From NCBI GenBank assembly GCA_907164885.2, contig OU015495.1:99946332-100010331 (forward strand): DNA of 64,000 nt, given 5' to 3'. This document shows positions 47,181 to 59,492 of this stretch, piece after piece; within the stretch, counting starts at the first letter, position 1, and every line of letters starts with the position of its first letter. Both the position numbers and the translations under genes were made by a program. The stretch comes from Dolomedes plantarius (taxonomy: Eukaryota; Arthropoda; Arachnida; Araneae; Dolomedidae). The notes below the pieces were generated by a model that was not told the DNA's origin, did no database searches, and saw only the letters and a program-made list of their open reading frames with translations.

Positions 47181-47759
47181 TGTGGCGTACAGAAACGTGT
47201 CCAACTGGCGTGGTATCCGAGTAATCTAAAAATAGCAGGCCAGATGTAACAAACTTAACAAGTGTTTATTAACAAAACGTAACAAGTAAGAGGTTGGTTC
47301 GAGCAAGTTACAGCATCACCAGACTGGTGAAAAAGATTTTAATAGCGGCAAAACTCAATCTTTCGGGGAGCAGAAATCTGCACAGCCGCTCTGGCCCAGG
47401 TGTTACAGGATATCTCCTGAAAAATAACAGAGTCTCGCATATATACTCTGCTTGAAGTCTTCGCCGGCGGCGGCCGTCTTCTTATAAATTGCGGGATTCC
47501 TAGAGAGGGAAATCGAGGAATTTAGTGCACAATGTCAGTCAAACAGTCTCGGATCCTGGTAGCATTTTTATGGGAACATATCGCTTCTATAACGTCAGCA
47601 TGTTCTGACTGACGATCCTGAAGGGACATCTTTACGAGGGAAATGGTGGCTAATCCCAAATCTCTCGGTAAAGCTAAAACTTGATGGATTAGCCCGCAGA
47701 AACCAGGAGCGCTATACTTCGGCAATGAAACCGTATGTGATAGCCTTTTAACCCCCACA
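47181..47759 (-). mobile_element. Possible LTR or degraded coding region
   Basis: The block is bounded by TGTGG...CCACA. On the minus strand a TATA-like element lies at about 47438-47447 and AATAAA at 47265-47270, in the order expected for an LTR; flanks do not form a clear duplication. A minus-strand frame ends at 47522 with MSLQDRQSEHADVIEAICSH and CLTDIVH, and a second frame from about 47865 reads LRRALPQLQDLKHL into it. The codon-like quality and higher GC suggest a broken gene or retroelement I cannot name. Confidence 0.3.
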
Positions 47760-48394
47760 GAATTTTAGAATGCAGTGGGAACGCATGGAGGTGTTTTAGA
47801 TCCTGCAGCTGTGGAAGGGCTCTTCGCAGGTCGTGAGAACCCACGCGATACATGCGTAACGTCGCACCTTCGACCCTCTACCGCCTCATCGTGCTTGAAT
47901 AAAATAACCTGGTGACTTTTTGTTTATAAGTTTAAAATTCGAAGTCAAATATTCGGTCATTTTATGCCTACTGTTGCAAGAGGCGACCGCAGTGATCCAA
48001 ACCAAGCAACTTTTGTCTACTCTCTTACCTTTATGTAAATTTCAGCAATGAACTCAATAAATGAAAATAATTTTCGGGTCATTATTATCATTGGTATATT
48101 CTGGGATTTGGCGATTCAACATATTGTTATTGCCAACAGTTCTGCAATCAGACTTAATAAAGCGCGGAGAATCTGTGACATACACACGGTAGATATTGAA
48201 GTAACGCGATATGAAATTATATGAACAGAAATCTTTAAATTCCTTTCTTTATTTTTAAATGTCACATCTAAATGGGACATGGAGGGTAGATACAGGGTAT
48301 ATGTTTGCGTTTATAACACCCCTTCCTATATTTCATAGAGTTCGGTACTTCCGAATAGTATTGCATTCACATACACTTAAATCCTGCATCTATA
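47760..48394. other. Unassigned
   Basis: The first 120 bases may belong to the preceding candidate; the rest shows no supported feature. Confidence 0.4.
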
Positions 48395-49163
48395 CAGGGT
48401 TCCCACCTATATCCGTTACACCCCCTTCACTTCTAAACGGTGACAGCTTAAGCCATGAAGTTGGTGTCTAGGTATAGTGAAAAGGCTGTGCGCTACTCGA
48501 TGGGACAACTTACAACGTCATATATCGGAAAATTTTAGAATTAGCGTTTTTATCTCAAAAAACGGTACGAGATACGGGAAAAAAGTCAGTCACAAAGTTG
48601 TTCAGCGTCATAGATTTAGTAAGAAAAGACACCTTGCGCACATTAATACTCAAAACAAAATGTAAAAAATGAATATTTTTTTGGTTGAGATTTTCAACAC
48701 TATGGTGTCGTGAAACGTGAGCGAAGTTCGAAAAAACCATCTCACGGAGGTCCAGAGTGCAAATGTTTATAGTGGCTAATGGAGAGCAGCATAAATAAAT
48801 GATCCTGAAGATAGGGAAGTGTCCCAGTTTCTTTCTTCTACTCTTTATGACATGACAATTTTCGAAATCGGGACCAAACAATTGTTCATTTTCTACATTC
48901 TGTTTTAAGTATTAATGTACGCAAGGTGTCTTTTCTTATTAAATCGATGATGCTGAACAACTTTATAATTGACTTTTTCCCCGTATCTCGTACCGTTTTT
49001 GAGATAAAAAAGCTAATTATAAAATTTGCCGATAGATGGTGTTGTAAGTTGTCTCATCGAGTAGCGCATAGCCTTTTCACTATACCTAAACACCAACTTT
49101 ATGGCCTAATCTGTCACCATTAAGAAGTTAAGGGGGGTGTAATGGATACCGGTGGGAGCCCTG
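48395..49163. mobile_element. Long-TIR element with arms near 275 bp
   Basis: Left end CAGGGTTCCCACCTATATCC and right-end complement CAGGGCTCCCACCGGTATCC begin inverted arms that align for about 275 bp at roughly 85-90% identity by eye; landmarks are GTATAGTGAAAAGGCT, CTACTCGATG and AACGGTACGAGATACGGG. TA flanks at 48393-48394 and 49164-49165. A unique core of about 200 bp lies between. CAGGG ends and TA duplication place it in Tc1/mariner. No transposase frame is visible. Confidence 0.85.
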
Positions 49164-51037
49164 TATATTAACTACCATACAACTATGTATTTATGTATTA
49201 ATTTAAAACAGCATAATGTAACTCATATGTTTTCATCTGACAATCCTACAATTATGCATTAAGTAAATACTTTTACTCTTTGAGGAAAATTCCGTTTAGA
49301 ATCGCATTATTTATCTTTTTCTGTTTTTAATTGATTGCTTTGTAAATGTCAAATTTCAAGTCAGTTCTGTAACGTACTATATTCGTATGTCATATGTATG
49401 TGTTTCCCGTGCATTTATGTGCTTGAGTAATAAAAAGTCCAGGTGAAAAAAAGCAGTTGGAAATTAATTTTTAGGGCTTAAATAAGGTAAGGGTTTGAAT
49501 AAATTATATTATGAGACCTTGCAACAAACAGTTAAGGAAAGGTAAAAGACCCTAATATTGTTTCATTAAAAGGAAAAAATTGAAATTTCAGAGTTTTTAT
49601 ATCATAACTCTTTTTCAGAGTTTTTATATCATAACTCTTACGAACATCAAAAAGATGTTCGTAACTAAAACTATTTAATACCGCGTTAGCTATAGGACGT
49701 ACGGCTCAACTGTCTGGCAAATCTCAAATGAGTTTTCCTTCCAGAAATAATCGTTTTTACATTTTACGTTTCTATTAGGTTGGTTCAATTATTCCATATG
49801 CATGTCTGAAATCCCTCGGGGTTTTTTATGCAGTTGGTAATGTAAATAGTGGAGTTTTTATATTTCAGTGACCAAGCCATTAAGCCATTTTTCCAAAGCC
49901 AAGTTCCAAATATTTAAGAAAATAATTTGATGCTTTTGGAAAATTTTCCATTAACCTGGTATTTTTGCCAGATAATTTTATATAAAAACGTGAAGTACTA
50001 TATAGCGTTTGCGTGTATGATTAAATATAAGGCAAGTTTAACATACATCAGTAGTTCCTAAAATATAAAGCTTCAACATTACAGTTTTATTTAGTTTTAA
50101 CATAAACTCGCACACTTAATATATATAAACCAGAAATTTGATTTTTTAAAAAACGAAGTTCCCTTTTTTCTAGTATATTTAGCTATTTTGGGGTTCATTC
50201 ATTTACTTTCTTTAACATAAAAAAATAATAACTAACTACAATTCTTGCAATTAAGGTATTTGTCTATAAATCTGGCGATGATTTTAACTTAATTGATTGC
50301 GGTGTAAAAGACTTTGTACTAGCAAGTATCAAGGCAGATAACTAACTTTTAGGGATTTTTAACTAGGTTAGATATTTTCTAAACATTCTTATATTGGTAG
50401 TAAAATCGTAACATGTCACCAAGAGTTGCCAGAATAAAATCATTCGACATCATCCTTGTTTCAATAGAGAATTCCTTCAACATTTTACGACCCCTAGAAG
50501 CAGGAACTTTCATTTCTGAAATGTAATAAAAGCGAGATTATGATGTTGAAACTCTTTTAGAAAATCAGACTTTGGATGGAGGTAAAACATTCTTTTAGGG
50601 CTGAAGAAAGGACTGTCACTGAAAATCGTTGGAGGCAAAATCGATTTTCAATGAAAAAAGTCCTCAGGAAAAATTCTCTTAGGTGAAGTTTGGCAGTTAT
50701 TTGGTCAACTAAATTCTCCCTTTTAGATCAGAAGTTTTTAACTTTTACGGGGGATGTAGACACCTTGTTAAATCTTACACATTAAATTAGCCGGTTTACA
50801 CGAAGGTACATGAATGGATATTCCAGAGAAGGCGTTGTAAATGTACAGACATTTATTAGCGAAAAAATAAAGTTTTAAAATGAGTGTCATAGAAAATTGT
50901 AATTATGTTTTCATTTTCGTATACATAGCTAATTTTTCTCTCCTGGATATGAATTCAACCTATATATTCAAGTAATTAATCGCAGTTTTATTTTATACCA
51001 TATACATTTCATGTATCATTATATCATTCATTTAAAA
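49164..51037. other. Mostly unassigned, with a small hairpin
   Basis: A 25-bp direct duplication (CAGAGTTTTTATATCATAAC) at about 49589-49638 abuts a perfect hairpin TTACGAACATC, AAAAA, GATGTTCGTAA at 49638-49664. Nothing else supported. Confidence 0.5.
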
Positions 51038-51676
51038 CTAGCTGAATACCAGTGCTTCGCTACGGACATAGCAAAATATATATATATATATATACATTCA
51101 AATTCAATACAACGGTCAATGTATGCAATTAATTTCTATGTTTAATATCCCTAAAACATACTAATTTGAATTAAATTCTTAAAAAACTTCCATCTCAATT
51201 AGTCTAGTGGTTAAATTTCATCTTTTAACGTATTTCAATAATTTTTTTGTTAATTTATTTCGTTGTTATGCACGTGACGGAGAATTAATTAAAAGTATCA
51301 CAAAAAGAAAAGAAACCATGGGATCAGCATGTAATAAATTAAATTCTAAAAACTAATCTTTAAAAATTCACCAAAAATGAGAAAATGGAGATAAAGATTC
51401 GAAAAATATTTCATTTTAAAGGAATTTTTATGATCTTTCTCATGATATAAATTTTATAACCCTCAGATTATTATTTTAAATGAAAACTTTAAAGAATGTT
51501 ACAAAAACAGCTTAAAAACTTAATTTAAAAATATCTAAGAAGAGTTTTTAAAAATTCTTTCTTAGTGCACCCCTATACTATAAGAAGAATCGTCATGTAA
51601 AATTTCAGCCTTTAAGGTACAGCGGTTTGGTCTGTGCGTTATCTGTGAGTCAGTCAGTCAGTCAGTTACGGAACTG

Positions 51677-51677
<1 letters not shown>
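51038..51677 (-). mobile_element. Non-autonomous Helitron, copy 3
   Basis: Minus strand ends GGTATTCAGCTAG at 51038 followed by T, like copies 1 and 2, and aligns along their length. Its 5' end reads into ATAACAGTTCCGTAACTGAC, where the short (TA)n of the Helitron 5' terminus has become a 78-bp array, so the TC terminus is no longer recognisable. Confidence 0.75.

Positions 51678-51755
<78 letters not shown>
51678..51755. repeat. (TA)n array at Helitron 5' end
   Basis: 78 bp of TA at the position of the TATATATA of the Helitron 5' end. Confidence 0.95.
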
Positions 51756-51760
<5 letters not shown>

Positions 51761-52025
51761 CAAACAAAAAGATACCCGAAAGAGTTTCTTCAAATCGAAT
51801 ATCGAACACTGCATAACAAGGCCAGCATCCTGACAAGAAGAATCTACAAGGTACATTCCCTACAAGAAGAATTGCCTAGTTGTAAATACCCTCATTGTTC
51901 ACATTTCTTCTACCTTTTTTTGCAGGTATCGACGAAAATGATGAATTTTTTGCACCGATGGGAAGGGAGATTGTTACATTATTTTTATTCCTAACGATAA
52001 TACTGATTTTCGTTCAACATTGATA
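51756..52025. other. Unassigned
   Basis: Unique sequence between the Helitron array and the piggyBac-like MITE. Confidence 0.4.
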
Positions 52026-52029
52026 TTAA

Positions 52030-52160
52030 CCTTTAGCTTACGGGGCCCATTTTTCCGATTCCCTCTTTAGAACGGGAAGTTTATACACCCTTTGTAAGAA
52101 CTGCCATTATGGGGCTTATATATATACATATATATAATATATATATATATATATACATAC

Positions 52161-52255
<95 letters not shown>

Positions 52256-52264
52256 CATATATAT

Positions 52265-52307
<43 letters not shown>

Positions 52308-52397
52308 CACATATACATATATATACATACATATATATATACACACATATATACACACACACACATATATATATATATACATACATATATATACACA

Positions 52398-52477
<80 letters not shown>

Positions 52478-52542
52478 TACATTCATTCATTATTGGGCCC
52501 GTATTCTTGGAATGCATGCTATCCCACCTCCTAAGGAAAAGG
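52030..52542. mobile_element. piggyBac-like MITE with internal microsatellite
   Basis: TTAA flanks at 52026-52029 and 52543-52546. Ends CCTTTAGCTTACGGGG and the complement of CCTTTTCCTTAGGAGG share CCTTTxxCTTA, in keeping with piggyBac-type CCYT ends. About 360 bp of compound TA/CA/TG repeats (52119-52477) fill the centre. Partial copies at 29550, 29885 and 33030 contain the same ends. Confidence 0.75.
52119..52477. repeat. Compound (TA)/(CA)/(TACA) microsatellite
   Basis: A long patchwork of TA, TACA and CA tracts inside the MITE, with no coding potential. Confidence 0.95.
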
Positions 52543-52546
52543 TTAA

Positions 52547-53548
52547 TGAAATGCTTCTTAGTGATAGACTGATGGTCTTTACAACAGTAAATAGGTAAAT
52601 ATAACATGTGATTTAATGACCCCTTGCGGTTTTAATTTGAAAAATGTTCTTGTATCTTAAATTATTAAAAAGTAAAATTTATTCTACAAATAAATACTTT
52701 ACGAGTTAAAACTGAAGAAAAAACGATAAGTAAAGAGTACCTTCCTTAAATCTGTTACCACGAAGTCCTTTTTTTCTGATACAGAACAATGAGGCATAAA
52801 TAGGTAGATAAATATAACTTCAGTTTGTTTTTAAACGTCTATAAATACGTTTTTCCCATCACACTAAATTTCTTACATGAAAAGGTCAATGTCGCAACAC
52901 ATAAAATACAAACACAGTCTCTTATTTATAAATAGCCAAAGAATATATGTGACAGACAATTTTGCAAAATTTCAAATTTCATTTTCATGATATCACTGTG
53001 ATGTTCGGCCTTCAAACGAGTTTACAGTGACTAGAAAACTGGCGTAAGAGGCGAACTAAATATGAAAGGTGTATTCTTCGTTAAACTGGCTTCTTAGATT
53101 ACTGTCGTGTTATGCAACGGCGAAAAATTTACTTTAAAAATAAACTTTGCATCTTACACTATGTCTACAATTCTAAAAGTTTTCTTTTTAATCTGATTTC
53201 ATAAGAAAACTGACGGACTTTCTGGCAATAGTGGCTTGAGCGGCATGATATTTTCAGGATACAAATTTTTACAATATTCATTTTTTCATGTTAAGAAAAA
53301 TATTGCATAGATTGAAAAGAGAAAATATGGAAGGGGTCAGAAAATATTTTCAACAGACTATTAAATTTGAAGAATATTTTTATTTGACCCCTTAAAAACC
53401 TGGAATCAGCATGATAACTCTAACTCGTGCAGGCAAAAAGTGGTATACACGTATTACTGCCAAATTCATTCAAGTTAGGTTTGGTTGCGAGCGGCTACGG
53501 TCATTTTTTGCTACACGAGGACTAATTAGACCGGGCCTTACTACTCAT
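52547..53548. other. Non-coding stretch, nothing recognised
   Basis: No supported features. Confidence 0.5.
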
Positions 53549-53960
53549 GGCTGCTGTGTACTAACCCTATTGGATTCGCTCACCTCAATGCTAACCTATG
53601 GATAAAATTTGTATACTATTTACAGCTACATACATGCTTATAATCCAATAAAAATGGTATTTTCCGATAGCCCGAACTTTTCCGCCCCTTCGAATAGGAT
53701 TCATTTTATAACTTGCGTCCACTAAAGGAATAGATGAGCGTTTAAAACACACTATACCAGATTTTTCCCTGAATCATTAAAATTTAAAAATATTATTTAC
53801 ATTTTTTAAATGAAAATGCCCCAAGGTGTAAAATTTCTTTCTCTATTACGGAATGCAATTTAAAAAAATCTTTAAATCCAAATCGGCAATTCTTGGACAC
53901 ATTTTCTCCAAAGGTTAACATTGTAGTGAGCGATTCCAACAAGGTTAGTATACAGCAGCA
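53549..53960. mobile_element. TTAA-type MITE, copy 4
   Basis: Ends GGCTGCTGTGTACTAACCC and the complement of TGCTGCTGTATACTAACCT. Left flank TCAT and right flank TTAA; the duplication is half lost. Collinear with copies 2, 3 and 5. Confidence 0.8.
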
Positions 53961-53979
53961 TTAAAGCCGATTTTGAACG

Positions 53980-54070
53980 GTTACAAACATCCATGCCGAC
54001 AGTGGGACTCGAAATCACAAACTCAGGTACCGAAATGCCAGACGGCCACCGTCCGGCCCATCCAGGTTAG
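53980..54070 (-). mobile_element. tRNA-like SINE head
   Basis: Minus strand: GGCCGGACGGTGGCCGTCTG then GATTTCGAGTCCCACTG, resembling A and B boxes at tRNA-like spacing. Too short and unpaired for a tRNA gene; probably the head of a SINE whose body is lost. Confidence 0.45.
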
Positions 54071-56172
54071 GAAGCGACAACTGCTCTAAGACTCTTCGTT
54101 TCTTGAATTGCTTTATTGACCAAATAATGTAATTATTACCATAAATTATGTGAGGGAAATCGGTTTACGTCAGCATTTTGTTTAGAAGGTGTATGTCGCA
54201 TATTTTGTGACATTGGATGGTAACCATAAAAATCAAAGAAACTGCTAACTTTGCTTGGGGTTGCAGTTCATCTTTGGTGGCGCTACGAGCGTCGTACCGC
54301 GAATCACCCCCCGTTTCAAATGTTTGAACCAGAATGCATTGCGCATAAGAACCGAGCAGTTCGGTAATAACGGAACTCTAGTTGGAGAGTAGTTTCTTAG
54401 TAATCTAATGTAAATACAGTAAACTAATCTTAATTTGGAAATAAAGTATATTAATTTAACCTGATCGTCATCACTGAAGAAAGGTATGCATTATCATCAT
54501 TGAAGACTAATTTCCGTTGAACATCTCCCAGCGCAGAATTAGCACTTGGTATATCTTAAACCAGAAAATACATTAGAAATGTCAACAGAAGAGAAAACCG
54601 TCTTCGCGTTTATTTAATCTCACCTACCTTGTACGTTAAATTACTTCGTATTGAAAAGTCTGTCGATAACCAATCGCCCATTGCTGTGATAAATTCGTGA
54701 GCCATCATTTTTTTTGTTGTCTCCGAAGACTCTTTTTATTATAATACTGCCGTAAGCAAATTGAAGTTTTTCATGTTTATGTAACGTGTTTAAGTGTTAC
54801 CTAAATAAGAAATTTTACTTCGACCCATTTATTTTCTAACGCAACTTTACAATTTTTTTTAACCAGCAGTTTTTTCTCTGTCATTATCTGTATGTATGGG
54901 GCTCTCTGTGGGAAAGAACTAACTTTGAGCCTTTTTAGTCTGGGGATAAATATCTTAGTTATTACCCTCTCCAGCACATATTTGCTCTAACAATTTTCCT
55001 GACTGTCTTACTATTTTGTCTCTGTTTATCCACATATAAGTCTTTCATTTTGTCTGTTTGGAACTCCGAGAAAGCTTGAGCATTTTGGAGCAAAGAAAAA
55101 CATCGTTTGCATGAACCCACGCGTATTTCTTTTCAAATGACATATAACGTCATTCGAAATTTCCTACATGCAAAATTTTTTTTCTTCACTACTCCAGATT
55201 TCTAAGTAGAATTCCTTTAGCTTCGCCGCGGTTTCTTCTTTATGATATTCATATATTATGTATGGAAACATGTTATGTCTCAAAGCAATTTCGGAGAATT
55301 TCCATACCAACTTTTTTCTTTTTTTTTCAGTTTTAAGGATTTTTCTAAATCAAATTGGATTTTAGAGAAGAGCGGCTGTAAAGTATGTGGATATGAGGCA
55401 CGTTCGGGGGCTTTGAATAAAATAGAATAAGGTACGAAACTTGTGGAAATGTGCAGATGAAATTTTTTTTCTAAATCAATGTAGTAAGGTTTTTAATTCA
55501 TTCTTGTATTTCAGTTTTAATGCAATTTTTCTATGTTAAAGGCGCAGTAGAGAATTTGCATATCTAGATCATACATTTCAACTTCATTTTCCTGATCGCA
55601 TGTAAATTGTCGTTTCCTAAGAATTGATTCGAGAACCATTTGTAAAATTATTCATCGTTTGAAATTTATTTATAAATTGGATTTCTTGAAAAATCTTTCA
55701 ATTTTAGAAATCTCGGATCTGATAAATTTTTTTATGAATGTGTTTTTGGCTATCCCACTCTTTCGAAAATATTTTACCTACACATAATTTTTTTAATACT
55801 CATTTTGTCGTAACTTTTTTAGATTTTAAATTCCTCAGTTTATTTTATTGTTTTCTGTTCCTTAATTTCCTTTCAATTCTTTCCTTTCTTTACTTTTATT
55901 TATCTAATTTTGTCTTCTTATTGTACCCTTGTGTAATTGTACTCATGTGTAAGCATGTTAATAGCATTAATATGCTTGCACATGTTCGTCTTGAAAATTT
56001 TCAGCAAATCCTCAACGGCAGCAAAAAATAAAAAGATGCCTTTTAATGCATCTCCCGTCATATTTATATCGAATGGCGTTTTGCATGATGAAGGTCAAAA
56101 TCGGTTCGTTTGGAACTAGTGCTTGATTATGGATAGTAAGAAGCTTTGTTTGCGTTACTTTACTCTCAGTTA
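54071..56172. other. Non-coding stretch, T-rich in the second half
   Basis: No transposon ends or gene supported. 55700-56000 is strongly T-rich; its frames are compositional and rich in Phe and Leu. Confidence 0.5.
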
Positions 56173-56180
56173 CTAAATAG

Positions 56181-57336
56181 AAGAATTTCGGTTTCGGTTT
56201 TAACCGCAACCGAAAATCTCGGTTTTGAGCTCCAATAACAGAAACCGAAAACCGTAGGAAACTGGTTCGGTTAATCGGTTTTTTCGGATAACTTTTTTTC
56301 AGAGCAAATCTCTAAAAGTTTATAAAAAAAGCATCAAAGTTTATAAAAAAAGCCCAAACTAAAACCTGTGGTTGTCGTTTTATTTATACAAATTTCTGTT
56401 TTTCTGGGATTTCTTTAAGTTTATTTGTTAATTCTCTAAGCATTTAATGTCAAATTAAATAATAAAATTTATCTATAAATGAAAGAAACAGAAAATATTG
56501 AATGTTCACATCAGACACTATCCAGATATATAGACATGACAAATAGATGTATCTCTATAAATCTATAAGTTATGTAAAAATATAGATGCATAGAAATTAT
56601 GTAATGCTTATATTTCTTAACATATTAATTAAAAAAACTGTCTTTCAACAACAAAATAATAGAATCAATAGCAACATCAATGAATTATAATAAATGGTTT
56701 ACAATAGTAAATTTAATCTGGGTATATGTAAAATAATCATTCAGATTTTGTAATGAGACTTTCATAATTCTAAATACAAGTCAGAACTAGAACATAATAA
56801 CAACATCTATTTACAACGAAAATTAAACTTAACCGTTTTCGAGATCAACTGTGAATGGAAACTCTGATGTGAAAGTACTTATCTTTATTAACTTTGTTTT
56901 ATTTATTTAAAAAGTTATGCTAAAAATAAGAATAAAATTTTGTACCCATTTAATTTTCTTAAAAAATGCATTTTCCAATTTCCCGAAACACCTTTTCAAA
57001 AACTTTTGTTTACGGAAGTCAAAATGAACTGAATCTCCTAAGCTCAGTGGCTTTACAAACGTTTCTGAAAAAATGATTTATTACACGCATTGGTCTTTTT
57101 GAAGTTCCATTATTTAAAGAAAATCTTAAAATATTAACTATTGCTCTCTTCCATTTTTTTAAATAGATTTATTTTATTTGAGTTCAAAAACATTAAAAAA
57201 ACTTTATATCAACAACCTACTTTAAAAAAAAAATTATTTTACCTGGAAATCATGAATTACCGTAAAAACCACGGTTTTAGAAAATTAGGAACCGGAAACT
57301 GCGGGTTTTAAAAAGTTTGGATTTTTAGAAACCCTA
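56181..57336. mobile_element. hAT-type element, decayed
   Basis: Flanks CTAAATAG (56173-56180) and CTAAACAG (57337-57344) agree at 7 of 8 bases. The right-end complement TAGGGTTTCTAAAAATCC pairs loosely with the left end AAGAATTTCGGTTTCGG. Repeated CGGTTTT/AACCG motifs fill both ends. 1156 bp, no recognisable transposase. Confidence 0.65.
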
Positions 57337-57344
57337 CTAAACAG

Positions 57345-58994
57345 TTGCCGTTCTTGGGGCGTTATCAGAGAATATCAGAGAATCCATTTCAGAGAATATC
57401 AGAGTGGTACCCAACTTTTTCACAGTTCAGGTACCACTAAACATACAATCTTTCGAATTTTTTTAGTTTAATTATAAATAATTGCTGATAGTAAATTTAC
57501 GAACACGTATGGCTGCTTCCAAACGAACAGTAAAAATCCATTTTCTTCCTCGGCGAAGTTTAGTAAAATTTATGCAAAGTGATTGCACAGAACATTTCTC
57601 AGGTTATTACGATCCTGTCTTAATTCATATCTAAAATCAAGAAGCTCCTTTGCAGACGATTTTTCAAATAATTGACATCGGGATTTGAAAATCCGTATAG
57701 TATCAAACAAACTGGGAACTGTATTATACTTAATGAAAGCTTAATAAAGTTTGTAAAATTCTCAATTTGTTCCACTGGAGCCTCCTAAACCCCCCCCCCC
57801 TATTATCGCGAAAAAAATTGCAGACTATTTTTAAATTTTCTAGGCGAATGAAACGATATATTTTTGTTATATTATTACCAAATACCAACTGTGTTTTATT
57901 TTTGATTCATTAGAGTCCTCTAAGAATTATCGAAATAGCCTTAACGAATTATACAATACTGTCTACAATCAGAAATTTTATACTTTAATAGAATATTTTA
58001 CTTGAAAGAGGAAAAAAAAACCAAGTTTCTACATCAAAAAAACTCGGAATTACTCTCTCTGCGTAAAGGTTTTTTTTTTCATATAGTCATTAATCATCAG
58101 CGTAGCACTATGTTCTACATTTTTTATCCGTCTTTGATCAGAGACTCGTTAAAAACCTTTTCTCATGGTGTTCGGAAACCTTATGTAAAAAGGTAAAATT
58201 TTTCCGATATCTAAATCTCTCTTCATTTCGTATTTGATTTATGGTTTCCAGGATTTAAATCATAGATTTTACTTAGAGTCAGTATGTATTTAACAGAAAA
58301 ACATATTTTACTTACATAAATTTGCCATTTCGATCATCTATTTAAACATTATAGAAAATGTGGCCATAGTGCGGACATTCTAAGTCTTTTCCGAAAAATA
58401 TATATTACATGCAAATAAACTGTCAGATATCACTATCAAAAATTAATGAATATAATATATTTAAGAGTTAAATGTGTCCGTCTTTGAAGTCAGTGGATGG
58501 GGAAGGTACGATACCCCCAGATGTCACCTCCTGGCATAGGCGGGGAAATGAATAAATTGTTGCACTTTTCATTATACAGTCTTCACGCTACCATGCGAAG
58601 GAAGCAGAATTCTTTTCATTACATTTTATACCCTTCCTATTGGTGAGCAGTTGGCTCACTATCAAATGTCGCTGTATTCACTCCTGTGGGAGAAAGACAA
58701 ACTCGCAGAAATATCGATTGTTCTGTACGTCTGATCATACGTAACCTACCTTCCTCTTGGCTCTTTGTCTAAATTCTAGGGTCGGTTTATACGAAGTTTC
58801 AATGGCATGAAGTTTGATTTTGTGATCTCACTATAAAGTCCGAAGTAGAATATTTCCAAACAATATTTTTCTTCAAGTTTTCATACCGCATAGATTAATA
58901 TAAAATAGACCTTAGTAATTAAGTACTCAGGTTTTTCTTAAGATACGTTACATTGACAAAGTAGTGAAAGCATTCACTATATTTTTCACCATAT
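57345..58994. other. Unassigned, possible lone hAT end
   Basis: At 57399 CAGAGTGGTACCCAACTTTT looks like a hAT left terminus, but no right end or duplication was found. Repeats of CAGAGAATATCAGAG type precede it (57365-57405). Otherwise nothing supported. Confidence 0.35.
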
Positions 58995-58998
58995 TTAA

Positions 58999-59488
58999 GG
59001 CTACTGTGTGCTAACCCTATTGCATTCGCTCACATCAATGTTAACCTATGGAGAAAATGTGTTACAGCTGCATTACACAATACAGCTACAGATAATCCAA
59101 TGAAGATGGTATTTTCAGATACCCTGAACTTTTCTGCACCTTGCAACAGGATTAATTTGATAAATTTCGTCCACCTAAAGAATTTATGAGCTTTTAAAAC
59201 ACACTATACCAGATCCCCCCCCCGAATAATTTAAATTTTAAAATATTGTTTGCATTTTTTAAAAATAAAGGGAAAATGCCCCAACTTGTAAAATTTCTTT
59301 CTGTAGTACGGAGTAAAATTAAAAATAAAAAATCTTTTAAAGCAAGTCGTCAACCCTTGGACAAAGTTTCTCCTTACGTTAACATTGAAGTGGGCGAATC
59401 CAATAGGGTTAAAAATTGATAATTCTGAAGGTTATGCCGACCACAGCGATAGGCTTATACGGCCCAATAGGGTTAATACACAGCAGCC
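58999..59488. mobile_element. TTAA-type MITE, copy 5
   Basis: Perfect TTAA flanks (58995-58998 and 59489-59492), ends GGCTACTGTGTGCTAACCC and complement of GGCTGCTGTGTATTAACCC. It is about 70 bp longer than copy 2 because of an insertion near 59410-59475 that duplicates CCAATAGGGTTA and contains GATAGGCTTATACGGCCC, similar to the head of the SINE at 19403. Confidence 0.85.
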
Positions 59489-59492
59489 TTAA

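Noticed and set aside
47240..47410. Short 165-bp LTR bounded by TGTAACA and TGTTACA
   Set aside because: Too short for an LTR with its signals outside, and flanks do not match; the wider 47181-47759 block is a better though still weak candidate.
55738..56031. 97-codon Phe/Leu-rich frame resembling a membrane protein
   Set aside because: Explained by T-rich composition; no other support for coding.
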